A stretch of 64,000 nt of DNA from the NCBI GenBank assembly GCA_012656075.1, contig JAAKBF010000020.1, forward strand, positions 930,001 to 994,000. The letters are read 5' to 3'. The stretch is from Phytophthora hibernalis (lineage: Eukaryota; Oomycota; Peronosporomycetes; Peronosporales; Peronosporaceae). The position numbers and the translations under genes were made by a program. This document shows, one piece after another, positions 43,501-54,375 of this stretch (within the stretch, counting starts at the first letter, position 1; every line of letters starts with the position of its first letter). A model generated the notes under the pieces. It did not search any database and was not told where the DNA came from. It saw nothing but the letters and a program-made list of their open reading frames with translations.

Positions 43501-46500
43501 ATCGTCATTGCACGTATTAGTTGTATGGCTCTCACCAAACTCGTCCTCTGTCACTTCGCCATCCACCATAGATTCCTGAGCTGTGCCGTCCGTAATAATC
43601 TTCGGGGACGCCGCAATTTCTACAAAGTTATCTTCCGGGTGAAAGGTGTGCTGGTCGTCTTCGTAAGTGTCATCCTGAGCATCGATGAGCGTCTGCATCC
43701 TATCGACTTTTACAGTGTTATCGAATTTTGATGGCGACGCAAACCCGATCTCCTCCATAATAGGAGACTCATCCACAGTATCATACAAATGAGACATCAA
43801 TGGGATTGCATCCACATCACTGTAGCCTTCCTCCTCCTGTTTCACATCGATATTCTCGGGAACTGGTTCGTCTTCTTTCTCCTCCAGATTAATAGGGGTT
43901 TCCAAAGGTAGTGAAGTGGCAGGAATATCTTCTTGGATCGATTCTTCGCAGAGCATATCTCTTTCCTCCTCTTCCTTTTGTGGAGACGCTTTCTCATCTG
44001 ATATCGCTCCTACTGGCACATCGAATTTCCCCGGGCCCAGGCTCTTCTTGTGTCTTCGTCACATCCTCGTCCTGTTTCGCGGGAGCTTTTTTGGGTCCAA
44101 TATGAAGCGGCTCCAAAAACGGAATGGATGGCGTACGGTCCAATTTCGAGATCGTTTTTTTGTCTTCCCTGGGCGAAGTTACATCTGGCTTAGCTAAAGC
44201 CTTTTGCTGCTTTTTGTGACCCACAGCGCGCGACTTCTTGTATCCTGATGATAGCATCTTTGGAGTACGGTGGCCATCGGCGTGTTTTGCACCAGCAACG
44301 GGTGGGGATTCCGAAAGTCTGAGAGCTTGGTTGGACTTTTTCAGGAACAATAAAATGGTCATCGGGGTTTGTGCAACATTCGGTGGTGTCTCTACTGCAG
44401 CTTCACTCTGAGCATGGGAACCCGCTGCGAGGCTGCGTTCATACATGGATGATTCGGCGATTTCAATCATTTTGTGAAGCTTATCCGAAAAAGTCATACG
44501 GTTGAGACCGGGAGACTTTGAACCTGTCTGTGCAAGCAGCGATGAAATCCGGGCTTCTTCTCTCAGTAGTTGTTGGGCAAACTCACGGAGTTCAGCCATA
44601 TCCGTCATGTCGGTCGAGTTTATTCTTGCTTTTGCATCATCTGCACTTGAATCATTTTCTTCTGCACCAAGAGAACTCGCGTTAGACAAGGATGAGCCTC
44701 TCCTCTTACCAGGAGGAGATCTGGGACTGTCTTTGGGATAATGCTGAATGCCACGAGCGGTCTTCGATGATCTAGGCGAGACGCGTCCTCGTTTTCTTTC
44801 CCTCGAATCGCCACGGTCCTTGATCCTGTGTTCTCCTGCTGGGTCTGATAGTTTTGTAACTACCACAGCAGTTTGCGGACGTAAGCTTCCTGTGCTCATG
44901 CTAGTATCCATCGGCCACGCATCATCATCCCCCACCCCACTCCGAAGAATTTACTGCAGCATTAGAAATTTTAACCCGCTCGTTGACTAGCGGTGTAAGA
45001 CGGGCCGAATGTGGTCGCGTTGGAGTCTTGGTACCCCGCGAAACCATCGGCTGCTCCAAAGACTGACTGCTCGACAGCGGTGGGGGAATAACAAAGGTGA
45101 CATCCTCAGTTCCCAAATAATTGTTCTTTAGCGGACTGGATCGGCTGGACGAGTTTTCCGGAGAGAATCCTCTGTCGGTTAACAAACCGATAGCATCGGA
45201 TGATTTGGAACCTAGAGGTGTGTTGCCGTACGTTTTCTCAATAGGCGATCGCGTTGGTCGTTGCCGTTATTTCGCCGCTTTACCTCGCCTGCTCTCTGAA
45301 CATGTTCATCACGGCTACGCGGGGAGGAAGTCTTGACGCTTTCGGCGTTGGATTTCGGAGATCGGTAGAAACTTTTACGGGAGAAGTAAAGAAAGACGTA
45401 GCTGGCGCACCACCACCCAGTGCATTTGACGACTGACCAAAAGAACGAACAGTGCCCGGAGCTGGTATTCCCGACGAAGTACTCGGGCGGCTGGTGGGGA
45501 TTTGAGTCGACGGCGGCTAGTCGATTTTTGACCTACGGCGCTTTTCCTGCTTGTTGCTCGAGGGGAAGTGTCACGATTTCGACTGCTCAGAGTTCCAGGG
45601 CCAGGGAGCGCTCTCGCCGTGTTAGAATTGCCGATGATGAACTCGTCTTCGGCTTCGGGGAATTTCCTCGTCTAAAATCACACGAGCTTTTTCGTGAACA
45701 CTTTTGGATGGCGAATGGATCAGGCTCGTTTCAGCAATCTCTCGCAGAGCTGCTGCCGAAAATCGGATAATGCCTGCAGCAGAATACGAACGTGAGAACG
45801 CAGTGCAACTACACAGGGCTCGCGGTATGTACGAATTTCACCTTCGTCGACGGGATATTTTGCCATAACAACAGAGATATCTGCAATGGCACCAAGCTCG
45901 CGTAAACTCTCGGCCGCCGCTGAACTATTGGACGCAAAGCTTTGACAGAACACAGCCCGAAAAGATTGAGTCTTGATGCACAATTCCCTGCCACCAAAGC
46001 TGAAGAACGTACCACAATAAGAGACTACAGAACGCGCACGTCACTTTCTTATCTTCCCGATCCATGCTTTGTCGGGTCAATGCCACAACTAGCTCGATCG
46101 GGGACTCGGTCGTCCGCTGAGAGTCATATCTGAATAGGGAGGCAACTGTTGATGGTCCTCCGTAGTCGCACAACTCAGTCAAAACTGGGCAAAGGAACGT
46201 CAGATACGCCACCAAAGTTTGCATCTCCTCAAAACCTCACCTTCACATGCATAAATCTGGACTTGACGGGTGAGATTCGAGTATTCTCGGTGGACAACCA
46301 GCGACGCGAGCACCAGACCCAGGATGTTCGGCTCGTCCATCTCAAGCATCTCGTTCTTACTGCCCTCGCTGGTTTGAGTCAGCACGGCGAGACACCCGCA
46401 CGCGGAAGCCTGCAGAATGGCGTCCTCGGGAAAACTCAGTAGTGCGTGGGCGACGGTGGTGATGATACCGTGCTGTAAGAAGAGCTCGACAGCGTCCACG

Positions 46501-47200
46501 CTCAGATGGCACAGCTTACGCATCAATACACAGCCATAACAGAGCAGCACGGCATGCGACGCGTGCGTCTGGATCGTGTCTAGCAGCAGCAGTTCCCCAT
46601 TCTGCTCGTGGATACACTCGGCGGTTATCTGCGGGGCGGATCGGATCACGCGCAGTAGCTGCGACAAAGAGTTTTTCTGCTCGAGAACGACGTTAGCCAA
46701 CAACAAGGGGCGACAAAGAGGGATAACAACCTGCTCACCACAACTAAAGCGTCGACGTCGATGGCAGTGATCGCTTCCAAGATGTCTGCTACCTGCTTCT
46801 GCGTGTGCGCGACCGACTCGCTCATGTCTCGTTGACGCCGCGAAGACGCGGGCGGCTGCTTCTGTGACGCGCGCGCTGTGTGCGGAGACTCCATGGCCGG
46901 CCGCTTCTTGGTGTTTGCAGCGTTTCTCGTCTCCGCCGTCCGCGCTCTTCGTGGCGTTGCACCAGTAGCAGTAGCGCGTGGTTTCTCCTCCAATTCGTCG
47001 GCTCTGGGTCCGCGCCTGGTGAGACGGTCGCGTCCTACTCGCTCCTCCACGCGCCCGTCGGCGTAGAACACGTCCACGGTGTCATTGGAGTGCAGACGCT
47101 GCACGCGTCCGAGCCTCTTGTTGCCTGCGTCGTCACTGGCCTTGGGTTTGACGGATACGCGGTCGCCCACGCCCAGTTGCTGGTTGCTGCTCGCTCGCAT
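19555..47200 (-). CDS. Giant acidic Ala/Val/Glu repeat protein with armadillo-like N-terminus
   Basis: I do not recognise this protein. The minus strand is coding-like almost without gap from about 47.3 kb to the stop at 19555..19557, roughly 9,000 codons, broken only by single-base shifts and one clear 62-bp GT-AG intron (46677..46738). Order from the N-terminus: Tudor-like module (GVGDRVSVKPKA..DTVDVFYADGRVEERVG); armadillo-like helices (46.7-45.7 kb); Ser/Pro/Thr-rich disordered part (45.7-43.1 kb); about 14 degenerate Ala/Ile/Val helices (43.1-39.6 kb); about 13 tandem 140-aa units; 34 tandem 132-aa units; then a unique acidic C-terminus ending TKKRKVSNKP, a possible nuclear localisation signal. 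The start is unresolved: the ATG at 47198-47200 is the first in frame, but coding similarity runs to 47329 and an upstream exon is possible. The armadillo part could be a separate gene, but the frame chain through 45.2-45.8 kb argues for one. Confidence 0.65.
20466..33960 (-). repeat. Tandem array A: 34 units of 396 bp (132 aa)
   Basis: Units repeat every 396 bases (for example anchors at 20653, 21049, 21445 ... 33683: 34 anchors). Each encodes 132 residues with about 36 acidic and 4 Arg/Lys residues. It has four Ala/Val helices (AVAIALADAVDAVEAE, EVAAAVAQAVDAVSE, EVAAAAEDMVSAVES, DVAEATAVGIAVA) separated by acidic linkers such as HVQQPPSREDESA and KYAEDEIVEEVAM. Between units almost the only substitutions are Asp/Glu (GAT/GAA) and Ile/Val in one helix, and Glu/Lys (VAEPAV/VAKPAV) in two units. 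Several units have in-frame 3-bp losses. From about 30.3 kb onward nearly every unit carries 1-3 base indels without substitutions. A and B units align over most of their length. Confidence 0.95.
33961..39560 (-). repeat. Tandem array B: about 13 units of 420 bp (140 aa)
   Basis: The period is exactly 420 bases in the well-preserved part (GTTGGCTGTTGCACTTGCTC at 36601, 37021, 37852, 38272, 38692, 39112). Each unit encodes 140 residues with blocks EQVQQPTSGEDVSAAIAAEV, ALAEAVEAESEYAEDEFSEE, ESIPDVTAEEVAATESTEVA and AEVAAAAEELVSAVEA. Inside each unit an 18-bp minisatellite (six residues, EFESPA) occurs up to three times; units near 34.2 and 35.4 kb keep only one. Units are homologous to array A in the same block order. 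The junction at about 33.96 kb is a seamless switch inside the shared VAQAVDAVSE block. Confidence 0.93.
39561..43100 (-). repeat. Degenerate dispersed helix repeats upstream of the arrays
   Basis: In the non-tandem part of the giant gene a roughly 20-residue amphipathic helix recurs about 14 times, spaced some 60-130 residues apart. Examples in N-to-C order: KTIQDSVNGIIAMSLVSMM, AVAVGSYVNGLIALSVKTSV, AAIHRNISAVVAVALESML, ISIQRSVNAILMQALQNII, MAIAVRWTVSGIIAVAVENA, MAIAIRQTVNGIIERTAESV, MSLAIKQAVNGLIGLSLQTV, AIAVSRTVTAVIVAGVEKVL and MSIAVARSVKAMLMGAVDKV. The approximate consensus is A-[IV]-x3-[VT]-[NS]-x-[IV]-[IL]-x2-[AS]-[VL]-[EQ]. The same pattern is recognisable, as Ala-rich versions, inside the units of arrays B and A. 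Linkers are acidic and Ser-rich. Confidence 0.7.
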
Positions 47201-47329
47201 GGGTCTCTCTGCTGGGGGACGAGGCGCTTTGGCGAATGACTGGAGACTCTTCGAAGGATCGAGAGACCCCTGGCGTGACGCTTGACGGGAGTCGGAGTCG
47301 CTGCATTCTAGACGTTCACGTGGCGCCAA
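45700..47329 (-). other. N-terminal Tudor-like and armadillo-like region of the giant gene
   Basis: Residues encoded at about 47.3-46.75 kb are basic and disordered except for a small beta-barrel-like module (VGDRVSVKPKA, RLGRVQRLHSNDTVDVFY, ADGRVEERVGRDRL), the pattern of Tudor/agenet-like readers. After the intron 46677..46738 come repeated three-helix segments, for example SLSQLLRVIRSAPQITAECI, VELFLQHGIITTVAHALLSF, SACGCLAVLTQ and ESLRELGAIADISVVMAKYP, which are armadillo/HEAT-like. At least three single-base shifts lie here (about 46.21, 45.97 and 45.76 kb, the last two in T runs). After the last, the chain continues AAALREIAETSLIHSPSKSV. Confidence 0.55.
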
Positions 47330-48165
47330 TTCACGCTGCTAGTGCGCGTCGAGCTTCAGCTTGAGCAGCGCTTGCAAATCCAAGTGGCTACACTGGGACG
47401 ACGCAGAGACGGGACTGCTCCACCAATTCAGGAGCAAAAGCCTCCGAAGCCGATATCCAACCACGTTTGCGATCCAAATGCATGCCGCACGTCGAAGCCA
47501 TTCAGAGAGTGCAAGGTAAAGCTCGTTTCAGGTCGAAGCACTACTGCGATAAGAGCACAGGAGTGCTTACACCGGAAACTAGACGCTGCAGTCAGCGGAC
47601 AGTAAACCACAACCGCTATGAGTAGGTTCTCGAGCGTTGTCCAAGGATATATGTAGCACAATGACTGCTCTGCTTCTTGAGACTCGAGGCTATGAAATGC
47701 GCGATGGATCTCTTCCCAGTACTATTAATACGAGGCACCCCGGTTCGATCTTCGCTTTGCTGCGCCGCTTTCAATATTCAATGGTGTATACGATGCCTTT
47801 CAGCGGCGCCGAAGGTCACCGAAACTCGACGCGGAGGCTATTGAAGCCTTCCTCGACAGCTTAATGTTGAGGCCCGCCTCCAACACAGTCAAGCTATATT
47901 GGTCGGCAGGAGTTCCTTCTGTAGCGACTTTCGATTCACCAACTCAGACTGTATAATCTACAGTAGATATCTCGAGCTTGAGTGTACTGTTCTACCTCGC
48001 CGATCTTCTGAGCAGTCACAAGCAAGTGCAACTTCAATCCCAACAGCCAATCACAGATGGTCTACGTAGGGTACACAAACCTCCTTTCAGCATCCCTCTC
48101 TCCTTCCAACGTCATAAAAGCCAGAAAGCGACGCAAGAAGTCGTCCGCAGTTCACTAGATCAACT
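47330..48165. other. Head-to-head intergenic region between giant gene and APH-1
   Basis: No firm gene. Minus-strand sequence near 47.35-47.41 kb (LDLQALLKLKLD) could be part of an upstream exon of the giant gene, since a CTAGCAG acceptor lies at the exon edge, but I cannot prove it. The right half should hold the APH-1 promoter. Confidence 0.4.
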
Positions 48166-48966
48166 ATGGCGCTGCACGACGGCCTCGTCAACTGGCCGCT
48201 GTTCTTCGGCTGCATCCTCGTGGGTTTCGGTCCCTTGGCTGCGCTCTTCTTCGTGGTGGTGGCCAAGCGCGCGCAGCTCGTGATCCTGGCGCTGAGCGGC
48301 GCCTTCGTGTGGCTCGTGGCCATCCTCGTGACGGCGTCTCTGTGGCAGATCATCCCCCCTCAAGACGTCGCTAACGGCCACCATCCCCGTGGGGTCGTGA
48401 TGCAGGAGGCCTTCCGTCTGCTCTTTTTCCACCTCTACACGCGCACGGAGGCGGCCGTCAAGAAGGTGGCCACGGCCTCGCACCAGCTTCCGCTCAACGA
48501 CGTGACGTCGTCACTCGCAGGCGGCGTGGGCTTCTCCGTCATGCATGCGCTGCTCATGTTCGGCAGCCTCGTGGGCTCCTCCACAGGCTCACGAGGTGCC
48601 GCCTTCTCGGCCTCGTGCGAGAGCATCCCGCTCATTTTCTCGGCTGCCCTGTCCACGCTGGCGCTCACGGCGCTGGACGTGGCGCTCATGGTCGTGGCCT
48701 TTGACGGCTACCGCAAGCGCTCGGTGATGACCGTCGGCGCCGTGTTCGTCATCCACATGGGCGTCGCCTTGTCGGTACGTGGCAGTTGGTTAACCTTGTC
48801 TTGTTGTGTGCTCATTCCTTTTTTTGTTGCTTAGGCTCTGGCCAACATGGACACCAACGGCTGTTACGTCTCCATCCCTGTGCACTACGCGGGCGCGGCG
48901 GTGAGCTGCGTCGCCGCTATGACTATCGTCTGGCGCTCCAAGAGACTCGCCATGGACGCCAAGTAA
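48166..48966 (+). CDS. APH1: Gamma-secretase subunit APH-1
   Basis: Exon 1 is 48166..48774 and exon 2 is 48835..48966; the 60-bp intron 48775..48834 (GTACGT...TTAG) joins MGVALS to ALANMDTNGCYVSIPVHYAG, giving 246 aa. The start is the ATG of MALHDGLVNWPLFFGCILVG. It is a polytopic membrane protein of about seven segments and the scaffold of the presenilin/nicastrin/PEN-2 intramembrane protease. The fourth segment shows the Gly-rich family signature (LAGGVGFSVMHALLMFGSLV). Of the two conserved transmembrane His residues, the one in the sixth segment is present (FVIHMGVAL). The position of the other is Asp here (LTALDVALMVVAFDG, where animals have L-x-H). C-terminal KR-rich tail. No frameshift. 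Confidence 0.88.
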
Positions 48967-49126
48967 ACTAGCAACAGGCTGACGGCATGAGTAGCATCAA
49001 AAGGCTATTGCCATTTCTGGTAAATGTGCGAAGCTCAGCTATTATTTTCACTCTGCTGGTCCGTCGTTTCCTGCATGTCGTTTTTCAGCCTAACACGGAG
49101 CAGCAGCTACGGTAAGGTGCACTTGT

Positions 49127-52100
49127 TTAAGCCTGAGAGAGTCGTTGGTCGACAGGTACGTGCTGACGGCATGCTTCCTTGATCGCTTCCTCGTTCACAT
49201 CCCACACCTGCGTCGCCTTGTGCCAGCGGTAGAACTGCTCGATACCCTGCTCGTACAGCATCTCGTAGCCCTGGATGCACAGCGCACCGCCCGATGCGTG
49301 CGCATGTGCCAGCATTGGCGTGATAGGCGGCATGTACGCCGCATCCAGCACCACTACCTTACAGCCGTCGGCACGCGGAGCCACGAGGTGGTCGGGCAGC
49401 TGGAAGCCTGCCTGCGCCGGGATCGTGCCCACCACAACGTCAACCTGAGCAAGTGTCTCGGGCGTTAGCTCCGATAGCGCCTGCGCGTCGAAGCGCGCAG
49501 CCACGGCCTGGGCTTTCTCCAGCGTGCGGTTGAAGATGAAGAGCTTGCCTACACCGAGCTGGCGCATCGCATAGGACGCTGCCATGGAGGTGCCACCGGC
49601 GCCAACTACGAGCGCTGTCAGCTCATGAGCAGACTTTCTCTCGCTTTGAGTGGCGAGACGCTTGCTAATGGGACGTAGGATGCCCAGCCAGTCTGTGTTG
49701 TCACCCTTCCAATACGGCGAGCCATTGCGGTCTTCACGCATGATAGTGTTGACAGCACCAATGGTCTGTGCAGCAACAGACAGCTCGTCCAGGTGCGCCA
49801 TAATGTCCACCTTATGCGGAATCGTAACAGATCCACCACCAAAGCTCGTGCCGGGCGTCTGCATACGCTGCACGATCTCCAGGACGTCCGTGGTGTCATG
49901 CAGCCCGTACGTGAAGAGCGAAGACAGGGACGTGGCCTCGAATCCAGCGTTATGCATCGCAGGAGACGGCGATTTCTGGATCGGCGACCCGAACAAGAAG
50001 AACTCGCGCGCTGCCGAACAACAAACAAGTGCACCCACGAGAAACAGAGAGAAAGTGAGATAATGCGCATTAACAGAGCACACACGGCCAAACACTGCGA
50101 CACAAGTCTACGAATTAGATACCTGGGAGAAGTCCAAGCTGCTTGCGCAGGGTCATGATCTCCTCGATGGAGAGCTGTCCGGGCGCCGCGGCTGCAGGCA
50201 GCAGCGGGTGGGTCACAGGCGTAAGTGTGCGGTTCAACACACGAGTCAGCTTCCCAGCCTCTGTAGTGCAGAGAGATGATAGGCGTTTTCTGCTGCCACG
50301 CGTTGGCGAAGTCCTTCGCAACACGGTCAACCATGAGCGCGTCCTGAGGGGAATAGGCCTTGACCACTACCTTCACAATCTGCACTCTGCCCTGCGAGTA
50401 GCACTCGCGGAAAATAAGCTTGGCCTCCGCTTCAGACGTAGGCTTCTGGACGGCGTGGAAGGACGAAATAATGGCGGAACGGTAGCGGTGAGCCAGCAAG
50501 TGCTCACGTGCCTTGCGCGACCAGCACGTTTCCACATCAACGAACTCACATCCCAAGCGAACACCCAGCTGGAGCAGCTCGAACATATTCTGCTCGTTCT
50601 CCTCCCCATCGGGGAAAGCACCACCCTGGCCCTTCGAGCGCACCGTGAAGATGATCGGAAGAGTCGAAAGTGTTCGCAGAAGTGCAACCTGAGCAGCCAC
50701 GAACTTCGTGTCTTGGGCCTTCAGCAGGTCCACACGCAGCTCCAGCGCATCAGCACCCTTGGAGATATCGCTGAAAATCGAACGAGCGTCGTTCATGTCG
50801 GGAAACGTCAATGACAAGAAGAAAGTGTCCGCGCAGCAGGACGAGCGGTAGTCGAAGCTAGTAGGCAGACCAGGTGCGATAACGGAGAGGAAGCGCACAA
50901 AGTCACGGTTGATACGCGGGTAGTCCACGTCTCCAGCATTCACAACGAACTCGAACGTGGCGCTGCGCTGGTACAGCGGCTCCCGACGAGCCCAAACGTT
51001 CGCGTGGGAGTCCCCAGGGAAGGGCGGTGCGATTCCTCGACAGAGTCCAGGTACGACAGAACATCCTTGATGTCGCGGTGCACGTGAATCACAAACGGGT
51101 ACTTCTCAAGAGCGTCCACGATCTCAGGCGTCTCCACAACGCCGCCGCCGCAAGAAATGATGGTTGCCGGAGGCGGGTTTGCGATCAAACGCAGCAGCAG
51201 CTCCTTCTGTTTTTCGCGGAAAGCCTCCCAAGTGTTGTTGTGGCGGGCGACGAAGTCTGTAATGGACTCACCAAACTCCTGCTCCAAGACCTTGTCAGTG
51301 TCCAAAGATTCAACTTCAAAGTAGCCGAAGCGGCCTTCGCGAGTGAACTCTTGCCAGCACCACGCATCCCAATCACAAACACACCGGGGGCCGGGACGTC
51401 AGAGTCGTTGCTGCCAGTGTTTCCCTCGACAACAGGGGCGACTTGGAGGCCAAGGTGCATCTGCACATGATCCCAGAACTCCGGGTACGTCTTGTCCGTG
51501 CATTCCTTGTCCGTGATGACTACATTGTTCACAACGGAACCCAGGACCGAAAAGCTCATGGCGATGCGGTGGTCGTTGTGGCATGCAATGGAGGCCTTCT
51601 TCAAGTGGTCGGTCTTGCCGGCCGTGCCCTTGATCCAGATGCCATCCGGCAGTTCACCACACTCCACACCGATTTTGCGCAGCTCCATCACCATAACCTC
51701 GATGCGGTTGCACTCCTTAACACGCTGGTTGGCAATACCAGTGATCTTGGTCGTGCCGTCCGCGACGGCAGCAAGGGCAACAGCAGTCATGAACGCGTCC
51801 GTCATAGTCTCCATGTCAATCTCGACAGCCTTGAGAGGCGTGCCGTCCTGCGGACCAGTCACCATCGTGGAGGTAGCATCCTGCGTTGTGGTGCATCCCA
51901 TAGAGCGCAACAGCGTGTGGAAGGCCGCATCTCCCTGCAGACTAGTGTTACCCAGAGCCTCAACTGTCACCTGTCCACCGGTAATAGCGGCAAACGCCAG
52001 CGGGTAGGTAGCCGACGAGGCATCAACCTCCACAGACACTTCCTTCGGGTTTTCGTAGACTCCGCACGGCACACAGTAGCGATTGGGGGCCAGCGTCTCC

Positions 52101-53875
52101 ACCGGGATACCGAACTGCTGCATGAGCTGTGTCGTCATGAGGATATACGGCAGCGAGGTCGGCTGTTCCTCATCAAGCTCCAACACAAGCGGCTCCTTGG
52201 CGTACGGCGCGCTGATGAGCACTGAAGACACGTACTGGCTGCTGACCTTGGCGGCCAGACGAACAGTGCCGCCGCGCAGACCGGTGCCGCGGATCGCCAA
52301 AGGCGGGCAGCCTTCTGTCTCAAGATACGAGATATCGCAGCCGTTGCCGCGCAGGGCCTCCACCAATGGCGCAATCGGACGTTCCTTCATGCGGTAGTTG
52401 CCGGTGACAACCACCGTACCATTGTTTTCACTCGGCACCAATGTCATGGCACTCGTAAGGAAGCGCGCAGCGGTGCCAGCATTGCTCAGGTAAATCTCTT
52501 CACCGTCAGCCACGATGGCAAACTTTCCAGCGGTGCCCTCCACGACCAGCACGTCACCGTTGTCCTCCCACGAGAACTTGGCGCCGACCTTCTGCAGCGC
52601 GTTCATCATTACCTGGGTGTCGTCAGAGTGCAGGAGACCCGTGATGCGGCACGGACCCTTGCCGAGGGCAGCCATGAGCAGCACGCGGTTTGAGATGGAC
52701 TTGGATCCGGGGACACGGATAGCACCGTTGGCCTTTGGGCCAGGCACCATTCGAACTTGCTTCTCCAGGACCAATTCGATCTGGTGGTCCTTCACGGCAC
52801 GCGCGTACGGGTCGGCGAGGACCTTACCGATCTCCTCGAGCAGCACAATCTTCTTGACACCCTGGCTGTTTTTCTTGTCGACCTCCATCTTGACGAGGAC
52901 ATCACGTGTCGCCACGTGTTCCGGCACACGCACGGGGAGACCGTAGGCAGCGAGGCAGCGACGTAGGCGTCCCACCGTCGCGGAGGAGCACACGCCCATA
53001 CCACGAGCTATCTCGGCCTCCTTGATGCAGCCCATTGACACGCACTCGCCGTGCAGGAACTCGGGCTGCAGCAACGCCTCGATGCCGTGGCCGATGCTGT
53101 GTCCGAAGTTGAGGATGGCGCGCAGCCCCATCTCCTTGGTGTCCTGCGTCACGACCGTGGCCTTGACCTGCACCGTGAGCGCCATGACGCGCTGCACAAC
53201 GTCCATGTCGGCGAGCGTAAGGATGGTCTCGGCCGAGTTCTCGAGCAGCTCGAAGAGCTCGGCGTTGAAGATGGCGCCGGACTTGATGACTTCACCCATG
53301 CCGTTGATGAGCTCGCGCTTGGGCAGCGTGTGCAGCACACTTAAGTCGATGTACACGCGCTGCGGCATGTGGAAGGCGCCCAGCAGGTTCTTGCCGGCCT
53401 CGACGTCGATGCCCGTCTTGCCGCCGATGCTCGAGTCCACGCAAGCCAGCAGCGACGTGGGCACCTGCACGAAGGGAACGCCGCGCATGTACGTGGAGGC
53501 CACGTAGCCGGCCAGGTCGCCCACGACGCCGCCGCCCACGGCCACGACGCACGTGTCACGATGGCAGCGGTTGGGGAACAGCACCTCGTCTTCGATCTTG
53601 GCCTTCATCTCGCGGCACTTGGAGGCTTCACCCGCCGGTATAGCGTGCAGAAGAACGCGGCGTGCGGCGTTGCCCTGGGCATGCAGCAGCGCGGCCAGCT
53701 GCGCGCGCAGCGGCTCGGCGTAGAGTGGCCCCACGTGGGCGTCTGTGAGGATCACGAAGGTGGCGGTGGTCGGCAGGCGCTGCAGCAGGTCCTCGGCCAC
53801 GAAGCGCGACTGCAGCAGCGATGAGCCCAGCACGATGTCGTACGAGCCGCACGGAACAACCTGCGGCGTAGACAT
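49127..53875 (-). CDS. ARO1: Pentafunctional AROM polypeptide (shikimate pathway steps 2-6)
   Basis: Start at the ATG at 53873-53875 (MSTPQVVPCGSYDIVLGSSL); about 1546 aa once the intron 50011..50122 (112 bp, GTATCT...GGCAG, joining LLP to AREFFLFGSP) is removed. Domains in order: 3-dehydroquinate synthase (GGGVVGDLAGYVAS, SIGGKTGID), about 53.87-52.76 kb; EPSP synthase (GSKSISNRVLLMAALGKG, SNAGTAARFLTSA, NDHRIAMSFSVLG), 52.75-51.42 kb; shikimate kinase (GMRGAGKSSLA, ISCGGGVVETPEI), 51.39-50.96 kb; type I dehydroquinase (LTFPDMNDARSIF, SSFHAVQKPT, Schiff-base VKVVVKAYS), 50.96-50.12 kb; shikimate dehydrogenase (GSPIQKSPSPAMHNAGFEA, GAGGTSMAASYAM), 50.01-49.13 kb. It converts DAHP to chorismate precursors in the cytosol. 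Three single-base losses, at about 51305 (A run), 51013 (C run) and 50266, shift the frame without loss of similarity; probably consensus errors. Confidence 0.95.
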
Positions 53876-54375
53876 GGCGGTGAATGGCTCGAGCGTGTGG
53901 CAAAGCAGAAATGACGACACGCAATTAGTGGCCGGGGCAGTACCCCTGGGGTCCAATTAAATGGCTACATTTAGTGCCACGAGAAAAAGCGAGCATGCTG
54001 TACCGAAATGTATCTGTCATAACAAACATTTATTAAAGGTTCAAAATATTCAGCGATCTAAAATAGAGTGGCAACTGTTTCCTCGAACACATAGACAAAC
54101 ACACAAACTTTATACTGGGAATCCCGAAGAATGACTTGTCTTGAGAAAACGTAAGTCCATCAGCCGACGAAACGAAAAGAGCTTTCTATTGGCTAAAATA
54201 AATGGTTTATTAACGTGTTTGACGTTTGCGTGACTTGAACGGAAGAGTGCGACTGCACGTGGTGTCAGCCTCGCGCACCAATCTCAACACGGTGGTGAGT
54301 TTGATCTGGTCCGTTCTACGCGAGCGTGTGCTAGGCTTTAACTTCAGTGTATCGTACCCCGTCTTGAACAGCTCG
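53876..54375. other. Divergent spacer between AROM and the DENR-like locus
   Basis: Mostly A/T-rich, with no recognisable ORF. Just upstream of the AROM ATG, minus-strand 53876-53960 has a TCATTTCTGCTTTG stretch that loosely resembles the oomycete initiator. Confidence 0.4.

Noticed and set aside
45960..46000. A 26-bp GT-AG intron in the armadillo-like region (GTACGT...GGCAG).
   Set aside because: Far shorter than the 59-112 bp introns elsewhere in the window; a missing T in the TTTT run nearby restores the frame more simply.
47342..47605. Plus-strand ORF of 87 codons between the giant gene and APH-1.
   Set aside because: Opens with GTG, no recognisable composition or motif, and overlaps the probable 5' end of the giant gene.
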